A stretch of 64,000 nt of DNA from Streptomyces agglomeratus (GCF_001746415.1 NZ_MEHJ01000001.1:1923001-1987000); one strand, 5' to 3'. Positions 28,894 to 37,887 are shown, counted from the first letter of the stretch. The notes: generated from the letters alone by a model not told the origin. Made by a program: numbers and translations.

Positions 28894-30651
28894 GTGCGGT
28901 TCGAGGTGTGGGCACCGAAGGCCGAGCACGCCGAGCTCCGGCTGGCGGGCGGGACGTACGCCATGGAGCGCGATCCGGAGCGTGAGGGGTGGTGGGCGGC
29001 CGACGCCGACGCGGGCGAGGGCACGCGTTACGGGTTCTCCCTGGACGGCGGACCCGTGCTGCCCGACCCGCGCTCGCGCCGCCAGCCGGACGGTCCGGAC
29101 GGCCTGAGCGCCGTAGTAGACCACAACAACCACGTGTGGCGGACCGCCTGGTCCGGCGGCAGGCCGCTGGCGGACGCGGTCCTCTACGAGCTGCACATCG
29201 GTACGTACACCCCCGAGGGCACCTTCGACGCCGCCGCCGCCCGCCTCGGCCATCTGGCGGAGCTGGGCGTCACCCATGTGGAGGTGATGCCCGTCTGCCC
29301 GTTCCCGGGAACGCACGGATGGGGCTACGAGGGCGTGTCGCTGTGGGCCGTGCACGAACCGTACGGCGGCCCGGAAGGGTTCAAGCGTTTCGTCGACACG
29401 GCGCACGGCCTCGGGCTCGGCGTCGTACTCGACGTCGTGCACAACCACCTGGGCCCCTCCGGCAACTACCTGCCCATGTTCGGCCCGTACTTCACCGACA
29501 CGCACCACACCCCGTGGGGTTCGGCCGTCAACCTCGACGCCCCCGGGTCCGACGAGGTACGCGCGTACCTGATCGGCAGCGCTCTCGCCTGGCTGCGCGA
29601 GTACCGTGTCGACGGTCTGCGGCTCGACGCGGTGCACGCCCTCGCCGACACCCGCGCGCTGACCTTCCTGGAGGAGCTGTCCACGGCCGTGGACACCCTC
29701 TCCGCCGACACGGGCAGGCCGCTGTTCCTGATCGCCGAGTCCGACCAGGGGGACCCGCGCACGACCGCCCCGCGCGAGACCTGGGGGCTCGGTCTGCACG
29801 CGCAGTGGAACGACGACTTCCACCATGCCCTGCACACCGCTCTCACCGGCGAATCGCAGGGCTACTACGCCGACTTCGCCCGTGCGCCGCTCAGTGCGCT
29901 CGCCAAGACGCTCACGCAGGTGTTCTTTCACGACGGCACGTACTCGTCGTTCCGGGGACGCGTTCACGGCCGTGCCGTGGACCGCACGAAGACCGCCGCG
30001 CACCGCTTCCTCGGTTACGCCCAGACGCACGACCAGGTCGGCAACAGGGCCATCGGGGACCGGCTTTCCGCCACCCTCTCCCCCGGCCTGCTCGCCTGCG
30101 CCGCCACGCTGGTCCTCACCGGCCCGTACGTTCCGATGCTCTTCATGGGTGAGGAGTGGGCGGCCCGCACGCCGTGGCAGTTCTTCACCGACCACACCGA
30201 TCCGGAGCTGGCGCAGGCCGTACGGGAGGGCAGGCGGCGGGAGTTCGCCGCGCACGGGTGGGCGGCGGAGGACATCCCGGACCCGCAGGACCCGCGTACC
30301 CGGGAACGCTCCTGCCTGGACTGGAGCGAGCAGGAGAACGAGCCGCACGCGCGCGTGCTGGCCTGGTACCGCGCGCTGATCGCACTGCGCCGCGAGCGGC
30401 CCGACCTCGCCGACCCGGACCTGGCGGCGGTCAAGGTCGCGTACGACGAGGACGCGCGCTGGCTGGCGTACCGGCGGGGTGACATCCGCGTCGCGGTGAA
30501 CCTGTCGCGGGAGCCCGCCCTGATCGGCCTCGGCCGCAACGGCCTCAGCCGCGTGCTGGCGGCCTGGGAGCCGGTCGACGCACCGGGCTCCGACGGGCTG
30601 CTGCGCCTGCCGCCGGAGTCCTGCGTCGTACTGGGCCCCGCAAGCGGCTGA
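28894..30651 (+). CDS. treZ: Malto-oligosyltrehalose trehalohydrolase TreZ
   Basis: Hydrolyses maltooligosyl trehalose to free trehalose, the last step of the TreX-TreY-TreZ route. The 585-residue GH13 enzyme begins with FEVWAPKAEHAELRL and has the family segments DAVLYELHIGTYTPEGTFDAA, DVVHNHLGPSGNYL and PYFTDTHHTPWGSAVN, with the nucleophile Asp in DGLRLDAVHAL and the acid Glu in LIAESDQGDPR. The GTG start has GAGAGGGG 6 bases upstream. It lies in the same direction as glgX and treY but is separated from them by a convergent FHA gene and a GNAT gene, so it probably has its own promoter. Confidence 0.96.
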   Translation: MRFEVWAPKAEHAELRLAGGTYAMERDPEREGWWAADADAGEGTRYGFSLDGGPVLPDPRSRRQPDGPDGLSAVVDHNNHVWRTAWSGGRPLADAVLYELHIGTYTPEGTFDAAAARLGHLAELGVTHVEVMPVCPFPGTHGWGYEGVSLWAVHEPYGGPEGFKRFVDTAHGLGLGVVLDVVHNHLGPSGNYLPMFGPYFTDTHHTPWGSAVNLDAPGSDEVRAYLIGSALAWLREYRVDGLRLDAVHALADTRALTFLEELSTAVDTLSADTGRPLFLIAESDQGDPRTTAPRETWGLGLHAQWNDDFHHALHTALTGESQGYYADFARAPLSALAKTLTQVFFHDGTYSSFRGRVHGRAVDRTKTAAHRFLGYAQTHDQVGNRAIGDRLSATLSPGLLACAATLVLTGPYVPMLFMGEEWAARTPWQFFTDHTDPELAQAVREGRRREFAAHGWAAEDIPDPQDPRTRERSCLDWSEQENEPHARVLAWYRALIALRRERPDLADPDLAAVKVAYDEDARWLAYRRGDIRVAVNLSREPALIGLGRNGLSRVLAAWEPVDAPGSDGLLRLPPESCVVLGPASG

Positions 30652-30715
30652 CTGGGGGTGCCCCGCGACCGGGGGTGCCCGTGACCGGGGGTGCCCCGTG
30701 AGCGGGAGGCCCGCT
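30650..30715. repeat. Short tandem repeat between treZ and the M24 peptidase gene
   Basis: Three near-identical copies of a 16-17-base unit, GACCGGGGGTGCCCCGT, at 30650-30666, 30667-30682 and 30683-30699, then a decayed fourth copy to 30715. Each unit contains GGGG..CCCC self-complementarity. The array overlaps the treZ stop and lies between convergent genes, so it may serve as a terminator. Confidence 0.7.
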
Positions 30716-30748
30716 GCCGCCGGCCGGTCCGTGGGCCGGTGGACGGTG

Positions 30749-31993
30749 TCAGCCGACGACGGCCAGCTCGCGGGCCGTCGTGTTGAGGCGCCGCCCACCG
30801 TCCTCCGTGACGGTCACGATGTCCTCGATGCGTACTCCGAAGCGCCCCGGGAGGTAGATACCGGGCTCGATGGAGAAGCACATGCCGGGCACGAGCGGAC
30901 GGCGCTCGCCCTCGACCATGTACGGCGGTTCGTGCGTGATCACTCCGATGCCGTGTCCGGTGCGGTGGATGAACCGCTCTCCGTACCCGGCCTCGGTGAT
31001 CACCGCGCGCGCCACCCGGTCGACCTGCTGGCAGGCGACCCCGGGCCGCACCGCCTCGAACGCCGCCTGCTGCGCCTCCCGTACGACGTCATGGACGCGC
31101 TGCTCCTCGGCAGTCGGGGCGCCGACGTGGACGGTGCGGGAGGTGTCGGAGCTGTAGCCGTGCTTGAGGCCGCCGAAGTCGAGCACCACCATGTCGCCCT
31201 CCTCGATGACCCGCTCGCCCGCCTCGTGGTGCGGGTCGGCGCCGTTCGGGCCACTGCCGACGACGGTGAAGTCGACCTGCTCGTGCCCGAACTGCGTCAG
31301 CAGGTGGGCGAGTTCCGCCGCCACCTCCGATTCGCGCCGCCCGGAGAAGCGCACTCTGAGGATTTCCTCGTACGTCGCGTCCGCGGCCGCGCCCGCGGCC
31401 TCCAGGCGGGCCAGCTCGGCGGCGTCCTTGACGGCCCGCAGCATGGGCAGGGCCGCCGTCAGTGACACGTACGAGGTACTGGGCAGGGCCTGCTGGAGCC
31501 CCAGCAGATGCATCGCCCAGGTGTTGTCGCTGACCGCGAAGCGGCCGGTGACGTCGAGGAGCGGCGCGGCGACGGCGTACGGGTCCTTGCCGTCCGTCCA
31601 GTCGCGCAGGGTGAGTACGGCCGCTCCGGGCGCCTGGCGCGCGTCCGGTGCCTCCAGGGTCGGCACGACGAGCACCGGTTCCTGTTCCACGGACAGTACG
31701 AGCAGCGTCAGCCGTTCGGTGTCGGCGGTGGGGCGGTAGCCGGTGAGGTGGACCAGGTCGGGTCCGGGGGCGACGAGGACGCCGTCGAGGCCGGCGTCGG
31801 CGGCCGCCTCGGCGGCGCGGGCCATCCGGGCGCGGTAGAGCTCGGCGGTGAAGGGCGCGGGAGCGGGCCCGGCGGCGGCGGACACGGGTGCGGACGCGGG
31901 GCCGCCGGGCGCGGCCGCCGCGCTCGCGGAGGTGGGGGCTCCGGATGCCGGGGCGGAGGCGGGGGGCGCGGTGGGCCGGGGCGCGGAGGACAT
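30749..31993 (-). CDS. M24 family metallopeptidase (Xaa-Pro aminopeptidase-like)
   Basis: Predicted cytoplasmic prolidase/aminopeptidase P of 414 residues. After an Ala/Pro-rich N-terminal tail (to about 45) comes a creatinase-type N-terminal domain, then the pita-bread catalytic domain. The five metal ligands are visible: Asp in VVLDFGG, Asp in YSSDTSRT, His in IHRTGHGIG, Glu in SIEPGIYLPG and Glu in VRIEDIV. The low-complexity tail is unusual and may be an over-extended start; an internal start nearer residue 50 cannot be excluded. The gene follows the P-loop kinase gene after 4 bases, so the two are probably one operon. Confidence 0.88.
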   Translation of the reverse strand: MSSAPRPTAPPASAPASGAPTSASAAAAPGGPASAPVSAAAGPAPAPFTAELYRARMARAAEAAADAGLDGVLVAPGPDLVHLTGYRPTADTERLTLLVLSVEQEPVLVVPTLEAPDARQAPGAAVLTLRDWTDGKDPYAVAAPLLDVTGRFAVSDNTWAMHLLGLQQALPSTSYVSLTAALPMLRAVKDAAELARLEAAGAAADATYEEILRVRFSGRRESEVAAELAHLLTQFGHEQVDFTVVGSGPNGADPHHEAGERVIEEGDMVVLDFGGLKHGYSSDTSRTVHVGAPTAEEQRVHDVVREAQQAAFEAVRPGVACQQVDRVARAVITEAGYGERFIHRTGHGIGVITHEPPYMVEGERRPLVPGMCFSIEPGIYLPGRFGVRIEDIVTVTEDGGRRLNTTARELAVVG

Positions 31994-31997
31994 GGCC

Positions 31998-32675
31998 TCA
32001 TCCTGCCCGGCGCCCGGTGTCCTCGCCAGCCGTCGACCGGGCGGTGCCGGGGCCGAGGGTGACGACGAGGTCGGCGCGGTCCCGGCCGGCGGCGACCAGG
32101 CGCGCGTTGGCCTCGTCCGACGCGTGGACGAAGCGTTCGGCGGCTTCCCGGGGCTTGCCGAAGCGTTCGTGCCGGTCGACGAGGCGGCGTACCCGCTCCT
32201 CCTGGTCGAGCTCCAGGAACCACACCTCGTCGAGGAGGTCGCGTACCCGGGCCCAGGGGCCGTCGTCGTGCAGCAGGTAGTTCCCCTCGGTGACGACGAG
32301 CGGCACGTCGCACGGACCCGGCACGGCGATGCTGCCGGCGACCGGTTCCTCGGCCGACCGGTCGAAGGCGGGCGCGTAGACGACGGTGTCCGGGGTCTCG
32401 GGGGTGCGCAGCCGGGCGAGCAGCGCGGCGTATCCGGCGGCGTCGAAGGTGTCCGGGGCGCCCTTTCTGTCCGTACGCCCGAGGCGCTCCAGCTCCGCTC
32501 CGGCGAGGTGGAAGCCGTCCATGGGGACGAGTACGGCGAGCGGGCCCAGCCGGTCGACGAGGTACGCGGCGAGGGTGGACTTGCCCGCCCCGGGCGGTCC
32601 GGCGATGCCGAGGATGCGGCGGCGGCCGGGGACGACGAGGCGGCGGGCGCGGTCGGCGAGGCGGTGCGGTTCCAT
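31998..32675 (-). CDS. Nucleoside/pantothenate-kinase-like P-loop kinase
   Basis: 225-residue ATP-dependent small-molecule kinase of the uridine kinase/phosphoribulokinase/PanK fold. It has Walker A GPPGAGKST near residue 28, the acceptor-side motif PMDGFHLAGAEL, the VYAPAFDRSAEEP segment and the lid region LDQEERVRRLVDRHERFGK. The DGFH motif is shared with FrcK and YggC-type nucleoside kinases. The substrate is not decidable. The ATG at 32675 starts four residues before the conserved region. It is upstream of and close to the M24 peptidase gene. Confidence 0.82.
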   Translation of the reverse strand: MEPHRLADRARRLVVPGRRRILGIAGPPGAGKSTLAAYLVDRLGPLAVLVPMDGFHLAGAELERLGRTDRKGAPDTFDAAGYAALLARLRTPETPDTVVYAPAFDRSAEEPVAGSIAVPGPCDVPLVVTEGNYLLHDDGPWARVRDLLDEVWFLELDQEERVRRLVDRHERFGKPREAAERFVHASDEANARLVAAGRDRADLVVTLGPGTARSTAGEDTGRRAG

Positions 32676-32813
32676 GCGGGCATTGTGGCGGCGCGGGCCC
32701 GGCCGGGCGCAACCCCCGGCCCCGGCCCACGCGGGCGCGGGCGCGTTCCGGGTGCCGGGTCCGGGGCCGGCGGCGCGGTTGGGAACGGGGTGGAGTGGGG
32801 AAGGACGAACCCC

Positions 32814-33203
32814 ATGCCGCACATCGCCCTCGTCACGCTCGTCGTCCGCGACTACGACGACGCCATCGCCTTCTACACCGGTCCCCTGGGCTTCGAACTG
32901 GCCGAGGACACCGACCGGGGCGACGGCTCCCGCTGGGTCGTCGTCCGCCCGCCCGGTTCCGCCGCCGGCACGGGGCTGCTGCTGGCCCGCGCGAAGGACG
33001 ACGCCCAGCTCGCGCGGGTGGGCGGGCAGACGGGCGGGCGGGTCGGTTTCTTCCTGCACACCGAGGACTTCGCGCGTGACCACGCCCGGATGACGGCGGC
33101 GGGCGTGCGCTTCCTGGAGGAGCCGCGCCATGAACCGTACGGTTCGGTCGTCGTCTTCGAGGACCTGTACGGCAACCGCTGGGACCTTCTCCAGCCCGCG
33201 TGA
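32814..33203 (+). CDS. VOC (glyoxalase/dioxygenase superfamily) protein
   Basis: 129-residue single-chain VOC protein with paired beta-alpha-beta-beta-beta units: HIALVTLVVRDYDDAIAFYTGPLGFEL at the start and PYGSVVVFEDLYGNRWDLLQP at the end. His3 and Glu (VFEDLYGN) sit at the usual metal positions. Family members act as glyoxalases, antibiotic-binding or resistance proteins, or dioxygenases; nothing here decides which. It is 45 bases upstream of the alpha-mannosidase gene on the same strand. Confidence 0.85.
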   Translation: MPHIALVTLVVRDYDDAIAFYTGPLGFELAEDTDRGDGSRWVVVRPPGSAAGTGLLLARAKDDAQLARVGGQTGGRVGFFLHTEDFARDHARMTAAGVRFLEEPRHEPYGSVVVFEDLYGNRWDLLQPA

Positions 33204-33248
33204 AGCCCTCCCGCCGGCCCCGGCCGCATCCACCACCGGAGTCACCGC

Positions 33249-36200
33249 ATGCATGACGACCGAAGCATCGTGGAGCACCGCCTGCGCCGCGTCCTCACGG
33301 AGCGCGTCGCGCCCGCCGTCCGCTCCCGTTCGCTGCCCCTGACCGTCGGGAAGTGGGAGGCCCTGGGTGAGCCGGTCCCGGTCGCCGAGGGCCTGTCCGC
33401 CGGGTACGAGCCGTCGGGGGCGGGGCAGGCGTGGGGCCCGGCGTGGGGCACCACCTGGTTCAGGCTCACGGGCCGGGTGCCGGACGAGTGGCGCGGGCGT
33501 ACCGTCGAGGCCGTCGTCGACCTCGGCTTCGACCGGCGGATGCCGGGCTTCCAGTGCGAGGGCCTGGTGTACCGGCCCGACGGCCGGGCCGTGAAGGGCC
33601 TCCATCCCTTGAACGACTGGGTGCGGATCGCCGGCCCGGCCGAGGGCGGCGAAGAGGTGCTGCTGTACGTCGAGGCCGCGTCCAACCCGGTGCTGGCCGG
33701 GCAGACACCGACGTACGAGGGGGACAGGCTGACGGCGTCGGCCGACCCGCTGTACCGCGTCGGGCGGGCGGACCTGGTGGTCTTCGAGACCGAGGTGTGG
33801 GAGCTGGTCCAGGACCTGGAGGTGCTGGGTTCGCTGATGCCGGAGCTGGCGGAGAGCGACGCGCGGCGCTGGGAGGTCCTGCGCGCGGTCGAACGCGCGC
33901 TGGACGCCGTCGACCTGGCCGACATTCCCGGTACGGCGGCCCGCGCCCGCGCGGAGCTGACCGCAGTCCTCGCCTCCCCCGCGAACGCGTCCGCGCACCG
34001 CGTCAGCGCCGTCGGGCACGCGCACATCGACTCGGCGTGGCTGTGGCCGTTGCGCGAGACGGTGCGCAAGGTCGCCCGTACCTGCTCCAACGTGGTGGCC
34101 CTGATGGACACCCGCCCGGACTTCGTGTTCGCGATGTCGCAGGCGCAGCAGCTCGCCTGGATCAAGGAGCACCGGCCGGAGGTCTTCGCGCGCGTTCGGG
34201 AGAAGATCGCGAGCGGGCAGTTCGTGCCGGTCGGCGGCATGTGGGTGGAGTCGGACACCAACATGGTGGGCGGGGAGGCGATGGCCCGTCAGTTCCTGTA
34301 CGGGAAGAAGTTCTTCCTGGACGAGTTCGGCGTCGAGACGAACGAGGTCTGGCTGCCGGACTCCTTCGGTTACACGGCGGCCCTGCCCCAGCTCGTCAAG
34401 CTGTCGGGCTCGAAGTGGTTCCTGACCCAGAAGATCTCCTGGAACCGGTCCAACGCGTTCCCGCACCACACCTTCTGGTGGGAGGGCATCGACGGCACGC
34501 GCGTCTTCACGCACTTCCCGCCGGTCGATACGTACAACTCGGACCTCGGCGGTGCGCAGATGGCACACGCGGCCCGCAACTACCGCGAGAAGGGCCGGGC
34601 CTCGCGCTCGCTCGTGCCCTTCGGGTGGGGCGACGGCGGTGGCGGGCCCACGCGCGAGATGCTGGCGCGGGCGGAGCGGCTGCGGGACCTGGAGGGGTCC
34701 CCGAGAATCGCGGTGGAGAAGCCGTCCGCCTTCTTCGCGAAGGCGGAGGCGGAGTATCCGGACGCTCCGGTGTGGGCGGGCGAGCTGTACCTGGAGCTGC
34801 ACCGCGGTACGTACACCTCGCAGGCGAAGACCAAGCAGGGCAACCGCCGCAGCGAGTCGCTGCTGCGCGAGGCGGAGCTGTGGTCGGCGACGGCGGCGGT
34901 GCGGGTGGCCGGGTACTCGTATCCGTACGAGGACCTGGAGCGGATCTGGAAGACGGTCCTGCTGCACCAGTTCCACGACATCCTGCCGGGCTCGTCGATC
35001 GCGTGGGTGCACCGGGAGGCGCGCGGGACGTACGCGCGGGTGCGGGCGGAACTGGAGGCGATCACGGCGGGCGCGCAGGCGGCGCTGGCGGGCGGGGGAA
35101 CGGCGCAGGTGACGTTCAACGCGGCTCCGCACAGCCGTCGTTCGGTCCCGGCGGGCGGCGCGGCGGTGGTCGCTCCGTCCCGTACGCCGGACCCGGTCAC
35201 GGCGGTGCGCCACGCGTCCGGCGGCCACGAACTCTCCAACGGCCTCCTGCGCGTCATGATCGATTCACGCGGCCTGGTGGTCTCGGTGTACGACGTGGGG
35301 GCGCGGCGGGAGGCGGTGGCGCCGGGCGGTGCGGCCAATCTGCTCCAGATCCACCCGGATTTCCCGAACATGTGGGACGCGTGGGACATCGACGAGTTCT
35401 ACCGCCACAACGTGACGGACCTGGTGGACGCGGACGGCGTCACCCTCACCGAGTCGTCGGACGACCGTGCGGTGGTGACGGTCACGCGCTCCTTCGGCGA
35501 CTCGACCGCCGTACAGCGCCTCACGCTCCGCTCGGGCGCGAAGGTGCTCGACATCGAGACGGAGGTGGACTGGCACGAGACGGAGAAGCTGCTGAAGGCG
35601 GCCTTCCCGCTGGACGTGAAGGCGGACCGGTCGGCCGCCGAGACGCAGTTCGGGCATGTCTTCCGTGCCACGCACACCAACACCTCGTGGGAGGCGGCCA
35701 AGTTCGAGATCTGCGCGCACCGCTGGATCCAGGTGGAGGAGCCGGGGTGGGGCGCGGCGATCGTCAACGACTCGACGTACGGCCATGACGTGACCCGTAC
35801 GGTACGGGCCGACGGCGGCCAGACCACGACCGTCCGCCTCTCCCTCCTGCGCGCCCCGCGCTACCCGGACCCGGCCACCGACCAGGGCACCCACCGGCTG
35901 CGTTTCGCGCTGGCGCCCGGCGCGACGGTCGTCGACGCGGTGCGCGAGGGGCACTGGATCAACCTTCCGGAGCGTACGGTCACCGGTTCCGGCGCCCCCG
36001 TCCGGCCGCTGCTCACCTCCGACGACGACCGGGTGGTCGTCGAGGCGGTGAAGCTGGCCGAGGACCGCAACGGCGATGTGATCGTGCGACTGTACGAGGC
36101 GTCCGGCGGTCGCGCGTCGGCGACTCTCGCGGCGGGCTTCCCGCTCGTCTCGGCGACGGCGACGGATCTGCTGGAACGCCCCCTGGCGGACTCGCCGGCG

Positions 36201-36284
36201 TACGAACCCACACCGGAGGGCGCCTTGAGGGTGACACTCCGGCCGTTCCAGATCCTGACGCTGCGTCTGGGGCGGGGTGACTGA
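33249..36284 (+). CDS. Alpha-mannosidase, glycoside hydrolase family 38
   Basis: Large 1011-residue cytoplasmic glycosidase expected to remove alpha-linked mannose. The catalytic barrel starts near residue 255 with the zinc ligands of GHAHIDSAWLWPL. The nucleophile Asp lies in GGMWVESDTNMVGGEA, and LLHQFHDILPGSSI follows in the middle domain, then beta-sandwich domains to the end. No signal peptide is visible. It follows the VOC gene by 45 bases. There is no mannose transporter beside it. Length matches bacterial GH38 of the AMS1/MngB group. Confidence 0.93.
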   Translation: MHDDRSIVEHRLRRVLTERVAPAVRSRSLPLTVGKWEALGEPVPVAEGLSAGYEPSGAGQAWGPAWGTTWFRLTGRVPDEWRGRTVEAVVDLGFDRRMPGFQCEGLVYRPDGRAVKGLHPLNDWVRIAGPAEGGEEVLLYVEAASNPVLAGQTPTYEGDRLTASADPLYRVGRADLVVFETEVWELVQDLEVLGSLMPELAESDARRWEVLRAVERALDAVDLADIPGTAARARAELTAVLASPANASAHRVSAVGHAHIDSAWLWPLRETVRKVARTCSNVVALMDTRPDFVFAMSQAQQLAWIKEHRPEVFARVREKIASGQFVPVGGMWVESDTNMVGGEAMARQFLYGKKFFLDEFGVETNEVWLPDSFGYTAALPQLVKLSGSKWFLTQKISWNRSNAFPHHTFWWEGIDGTRVFTHFPPVDTYNSDLGGAQMAHAARNYREKGRASRSLVPFGWGDGGGGPTREMLARAERLRDLEGSPRIAVEKPSAFFAKAEAEYPDAPVWAGELYLELHRGTYTSQAKTKQGNRRSESLLREAELWSATAAVRVAGYSYPYEDLERIWKTVLLHQFHDILPGSSIAWVHREARGTYARVRAELEAITAGAQAALAGGGTAQVTFNAAPHSRRSVPAGGAAVVAPSRTPDPVTAVRHASGGHELSNGLLRVMIDSRGLVVSVYDVGARREAVAPGGAANLLQIHPDFPNMWDAWDIDEFYRHNVTDLVDADGVTLTESSDDRAVVTVTRSFGDSTAVQRLTLRSGAKVLDIETEVDWHETEKLLKAAFPLDVKADRSAAETQFGHVFRATHTNTSWEAAKFEICAHRWIQVEEPGWGAAIVNDSTYGHDVTRTVRADGGQTTTVRLSLLRAPRYPDPATDQGTHRLRFALAPGATVVDAVREGHWINLPERTVTGSGAPVRPLLTSDDDRVVVEAVKLAEDRNGDVIVRLYEASGGRASATLAAGFPLVSATATDLLERPLADSPAYEPTPEGALRVTLRPFQILTLRLGRGD

Positions 36285-36299
36285 GGCGGTGCGGCTCGG

Positions 36300-36322
36300 G
36301 TCACGGGCCGGACCCCCGTGAC
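36300..36322. terminator. Hairpin after the alpha-mannosidase gene
   Basis: Perfect 8-base stem GTCACGGG / CCCGTGAC with a 7-base loop, 15 bases after the stop of the mannosidase gene and before a convergent gene. A bidirectional terminator is likely. Confidence 0.6.
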
Positions 36323-36355
36323 GACGTCCTGAGCCTGTTCCGCGCGCCCGACGGC

Positions 36356-36646
36356 TCAGAACAGGGAGGGCACCTGCGTCCAGACGAGCGCCGTGGCGAC
36401 GAGGTGCGGCAGCCACAGGGCCCATGCCGCCTTCCATCTGCGTGCCACCACGGCCGTGGCGGCGAGGAAGACGGTGGACAGGGCGAGGCAGAGGTTCGCG
36501 CCGGCCACGAAGTCCCGGTCGGTCGTCGGGTTCACTTCCCTGCCCATCGCCGAAAGGCTCAGGCTCAGCATGAAGGCGGCCATGACGTACAGGGCGGCGG
36601 CCACGGCCGCACGCAGCCACAGGGCCACGGTCCGGTTCTCGGACAT
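36356..36646 (-). CDS. Small membrane protein of unknown function
   Basis: 96 residues with three hydrophobic segments, at about residues 8-30, 44-62 and 70-88, and polar ends (start MSENRTVALWLRA, end TQVPSLF). I do not recognise the family. The ATG at 36646 was chosen because the hydrophobic pattern starts there. It sits alone between the mannosidase and ohrR genes on the minus strand. Confidence 0.6.
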   Translation of the reverse strand: MSENRTVALWLRAAVAAALYVMAAFMLSLSLSAMGREVNPTTDRDFVAGANLCLALSTVFLAATAVVARRWKAAWALWLPHLVATALVWTQVPSLF

Positions 36647-36777
36647 CACGGTCCATCCGTCCCGCACGGAGCGCCGAAGCGCCGGGGGGCGGGGACGCCG
36701 GGGCGTCCGGGAGCCGCGGCACAGCGGGCGCGGCGCGAGCACGCGTCGTCGGCGGCAGTGGTGAACACAGCCCGGAC

Positions 36778-37260
36778 CTAACCCTGAGCCTCGTCGAGGG
36801 CGCCGGTCAGGCGTGCCAGCAGCCCTTGCAGGCCGAGGACCTCCTCGACGGACAGGCCCGTCGCCGCGAGGATCCTGCGCGGCACGGGCAGCGCCCGCTC
36901 ACGCATCTCCTCGCCCGCTTCCGTCAGCCGGACGGTCACCGAGCGCTCGTCCTCGGCGCTGCGCTCGCGCCGCACCAGGCCGGCGGCCTCCAGTCGCTTG
37001 AGCAGCGGGGAGAGCGTGCCGGAGTCGAGGCGCAATTGCTCGCCGATCGCCTTGACGGGCTGCGGGCCGTGCTCCCACAGCACCAGCATGGCCAGGTACT
37101 GGGGGTAGGTGAGGCCGAGATCCCTGAGCGCGTCGCGGTAGACGCCGCCGAAGGCGCGCGAGGCCGCGTGCAGCGAGAAGCAGACCTGGTGATCGAGGCG
37201 GAGCAGCTCCGCGTCGGACACGGCGGGCAGCGTCGGGTCGGTGGTCGGCGGTGGCGTCAT
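36778..37260 (-). CDS. ohrR: Organic-hydroperoxide-sensing MarR regulator OhrR
   Basis: 160-residue repressor of the MarR family. The N-terminal DHQVCFSLHAASRAF carries the reactive Cys27 that senses organic hydroperoxides in OhrR proteins. A winged helix follows (PVKAIGEQLRLDSGTLSPLLKRLEAAGLVRRER). It is divergent from the ohr gene, with a palindrome between them, which is the standard OhrR arrangement. Only one cysteine is visible, so it belongs to the one-Cys type that forms mixed disulfides with a small thiol (mycothiol here, by inference). Confidence 0.93.
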   Translation of the reverse strand: MTPPPTTDPTLPAVSDAELLRLDHQVCFSLHAASRAFGGVYRDALRDLGLTYPQYLAMLVLWEHGPQPVKAIGEQLRLDSGTLSPLLKRLEAAGLVRRERSAEDERSVTVRLTEAGEEMRERALPVPRRILAATGLSVEEVLGLQGLLARLTGALDEAQG

Positions 37261-37289
37261 GGGTCCAGAGTAACCTCCCCGGCCGATTT

Positions 37290-37319
37290 AGTTGTGCACA
37301 ACTGAATCGTGTGCAACTA
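37290..37319. promoter_or_regulatory. OhrR operator candidate
   Basis: Perfect 14-base palindrome AGTTGTGCACAACT (37290-37303), followed by a half site GTGTGCAACTA (37309-37319). It lies between the divergent ohrR and ohr starts, which are 90 bases apart. The spacing puts it over both promoters, in line with OhrR repressing itself and ohr. Confidence 0.8.
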
Positions 37320-37350
37320 TTTTGACCTCCCGACGAAACGAGGACACCCC

Positions 37351-37761
37351 ATGAACGCGCTGTACACCGCTGTCGCCACCGCCAACGGCCGCGAGGGCCG
37401 CACCGTCAGCTCCGACGGCCAGATCGACCTCGCCCTCGCGATGCCCCCGGCTCTCGGCGGCAACGGTCAGGGCACCAACCCGGAGCAGCTCTTCGCCGCC
37501 GGGTACGCCGCCTGCTTCGCCAGCGCGATGGGTCAGGTGGCGCGCCAGATGAAGGTCGACACCAAGGACGTCTCGGTGACCGCCGAGGTGTCCATCGGCA
37601 AGGACGACACGGGCTTCGGGCTCGCGGTCGTCATGCGCGTGGAGCTCCCGGACGCCCTGGCGGGCGAGACGGGCCGGCAGCTCGTCGAGGCGACCCACGC
37701 CTACTGCCCGTACTCGAAGGCCACCAGCGGCAACATCGAGGTCGAGCTCGTCATCGAGTAG
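37351..37761 (+). CDS. ohr: Organic hydroperoxide resistance protein Ohr
   Basis: Thiol peroxidase of the OsmC/Ohr family that reduces organic hydroperoxides. The 136-residue protein begins with ALYTAVATANGGR-type Ohr sequence (ALYTAVATANGREG). Its two catalytic cysteines lie in YAACFASAM and HAYCPYSKATSGN. The ATG at 37351 follows GAGGACA; an earlier in-frame ATG at 37309 would lie inside the operator half site and is unlikely. It is divergent from ohrR and presumably repressed by it. Confidence 0.95.
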   Translation: MNALYTAVATANGREGRTVSSDGQIDLALAMPPALGGNGQGTNPEQLFAAGYAACFASAMGQVARQMKVDTKDVSVTAEVSIGKDDTGFGLAVVMRVELPDALAGETGRQLVEATHAYCPYSKATSGNIEVELVIE

Positions 37762-37801
37762 GTCCGGTCACGCGCGGCGGTGCCGGACCGGCCCGCCCGT
37801 T

Positions 37802-37859
37802 CACACCGACGCGCCCCGTACCACCGGATCGGATCCGGGGTGCGGGGCGCGTCGGTGTG
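37802..37859. terminator. Long bidirectional terminator between ohr and msrB
   Basis: A 58-base, almost completely self-complementary element. The outer arms of 21 bases (starting CACACCGACGCGCC, ending GGCGCGTCGGTGTG) differ at one position only, which still allows a G-U pair. The inner part, CCGGATC-G-GATCCGG, continues the stem. It sits in the 126-base gap between convergent genes. A smaller hairpin, GGTCCGG/CCGGACC at 37761-37789, directly follows the ohr stop. Confidence 0.85.
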
Positions 37860-37887
37860 TCGGCTCGGGCGGCTCCTGCCGCGGCCG

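Noticed and set aside
31998..35228. 1076-codon minus-strand frame running from the P-loop kinase across the mannosidase
   Set aside because: Only its last 226 codons (31998-32675) are the kinase; the rest is antisense to GH38 and the VOC gene.
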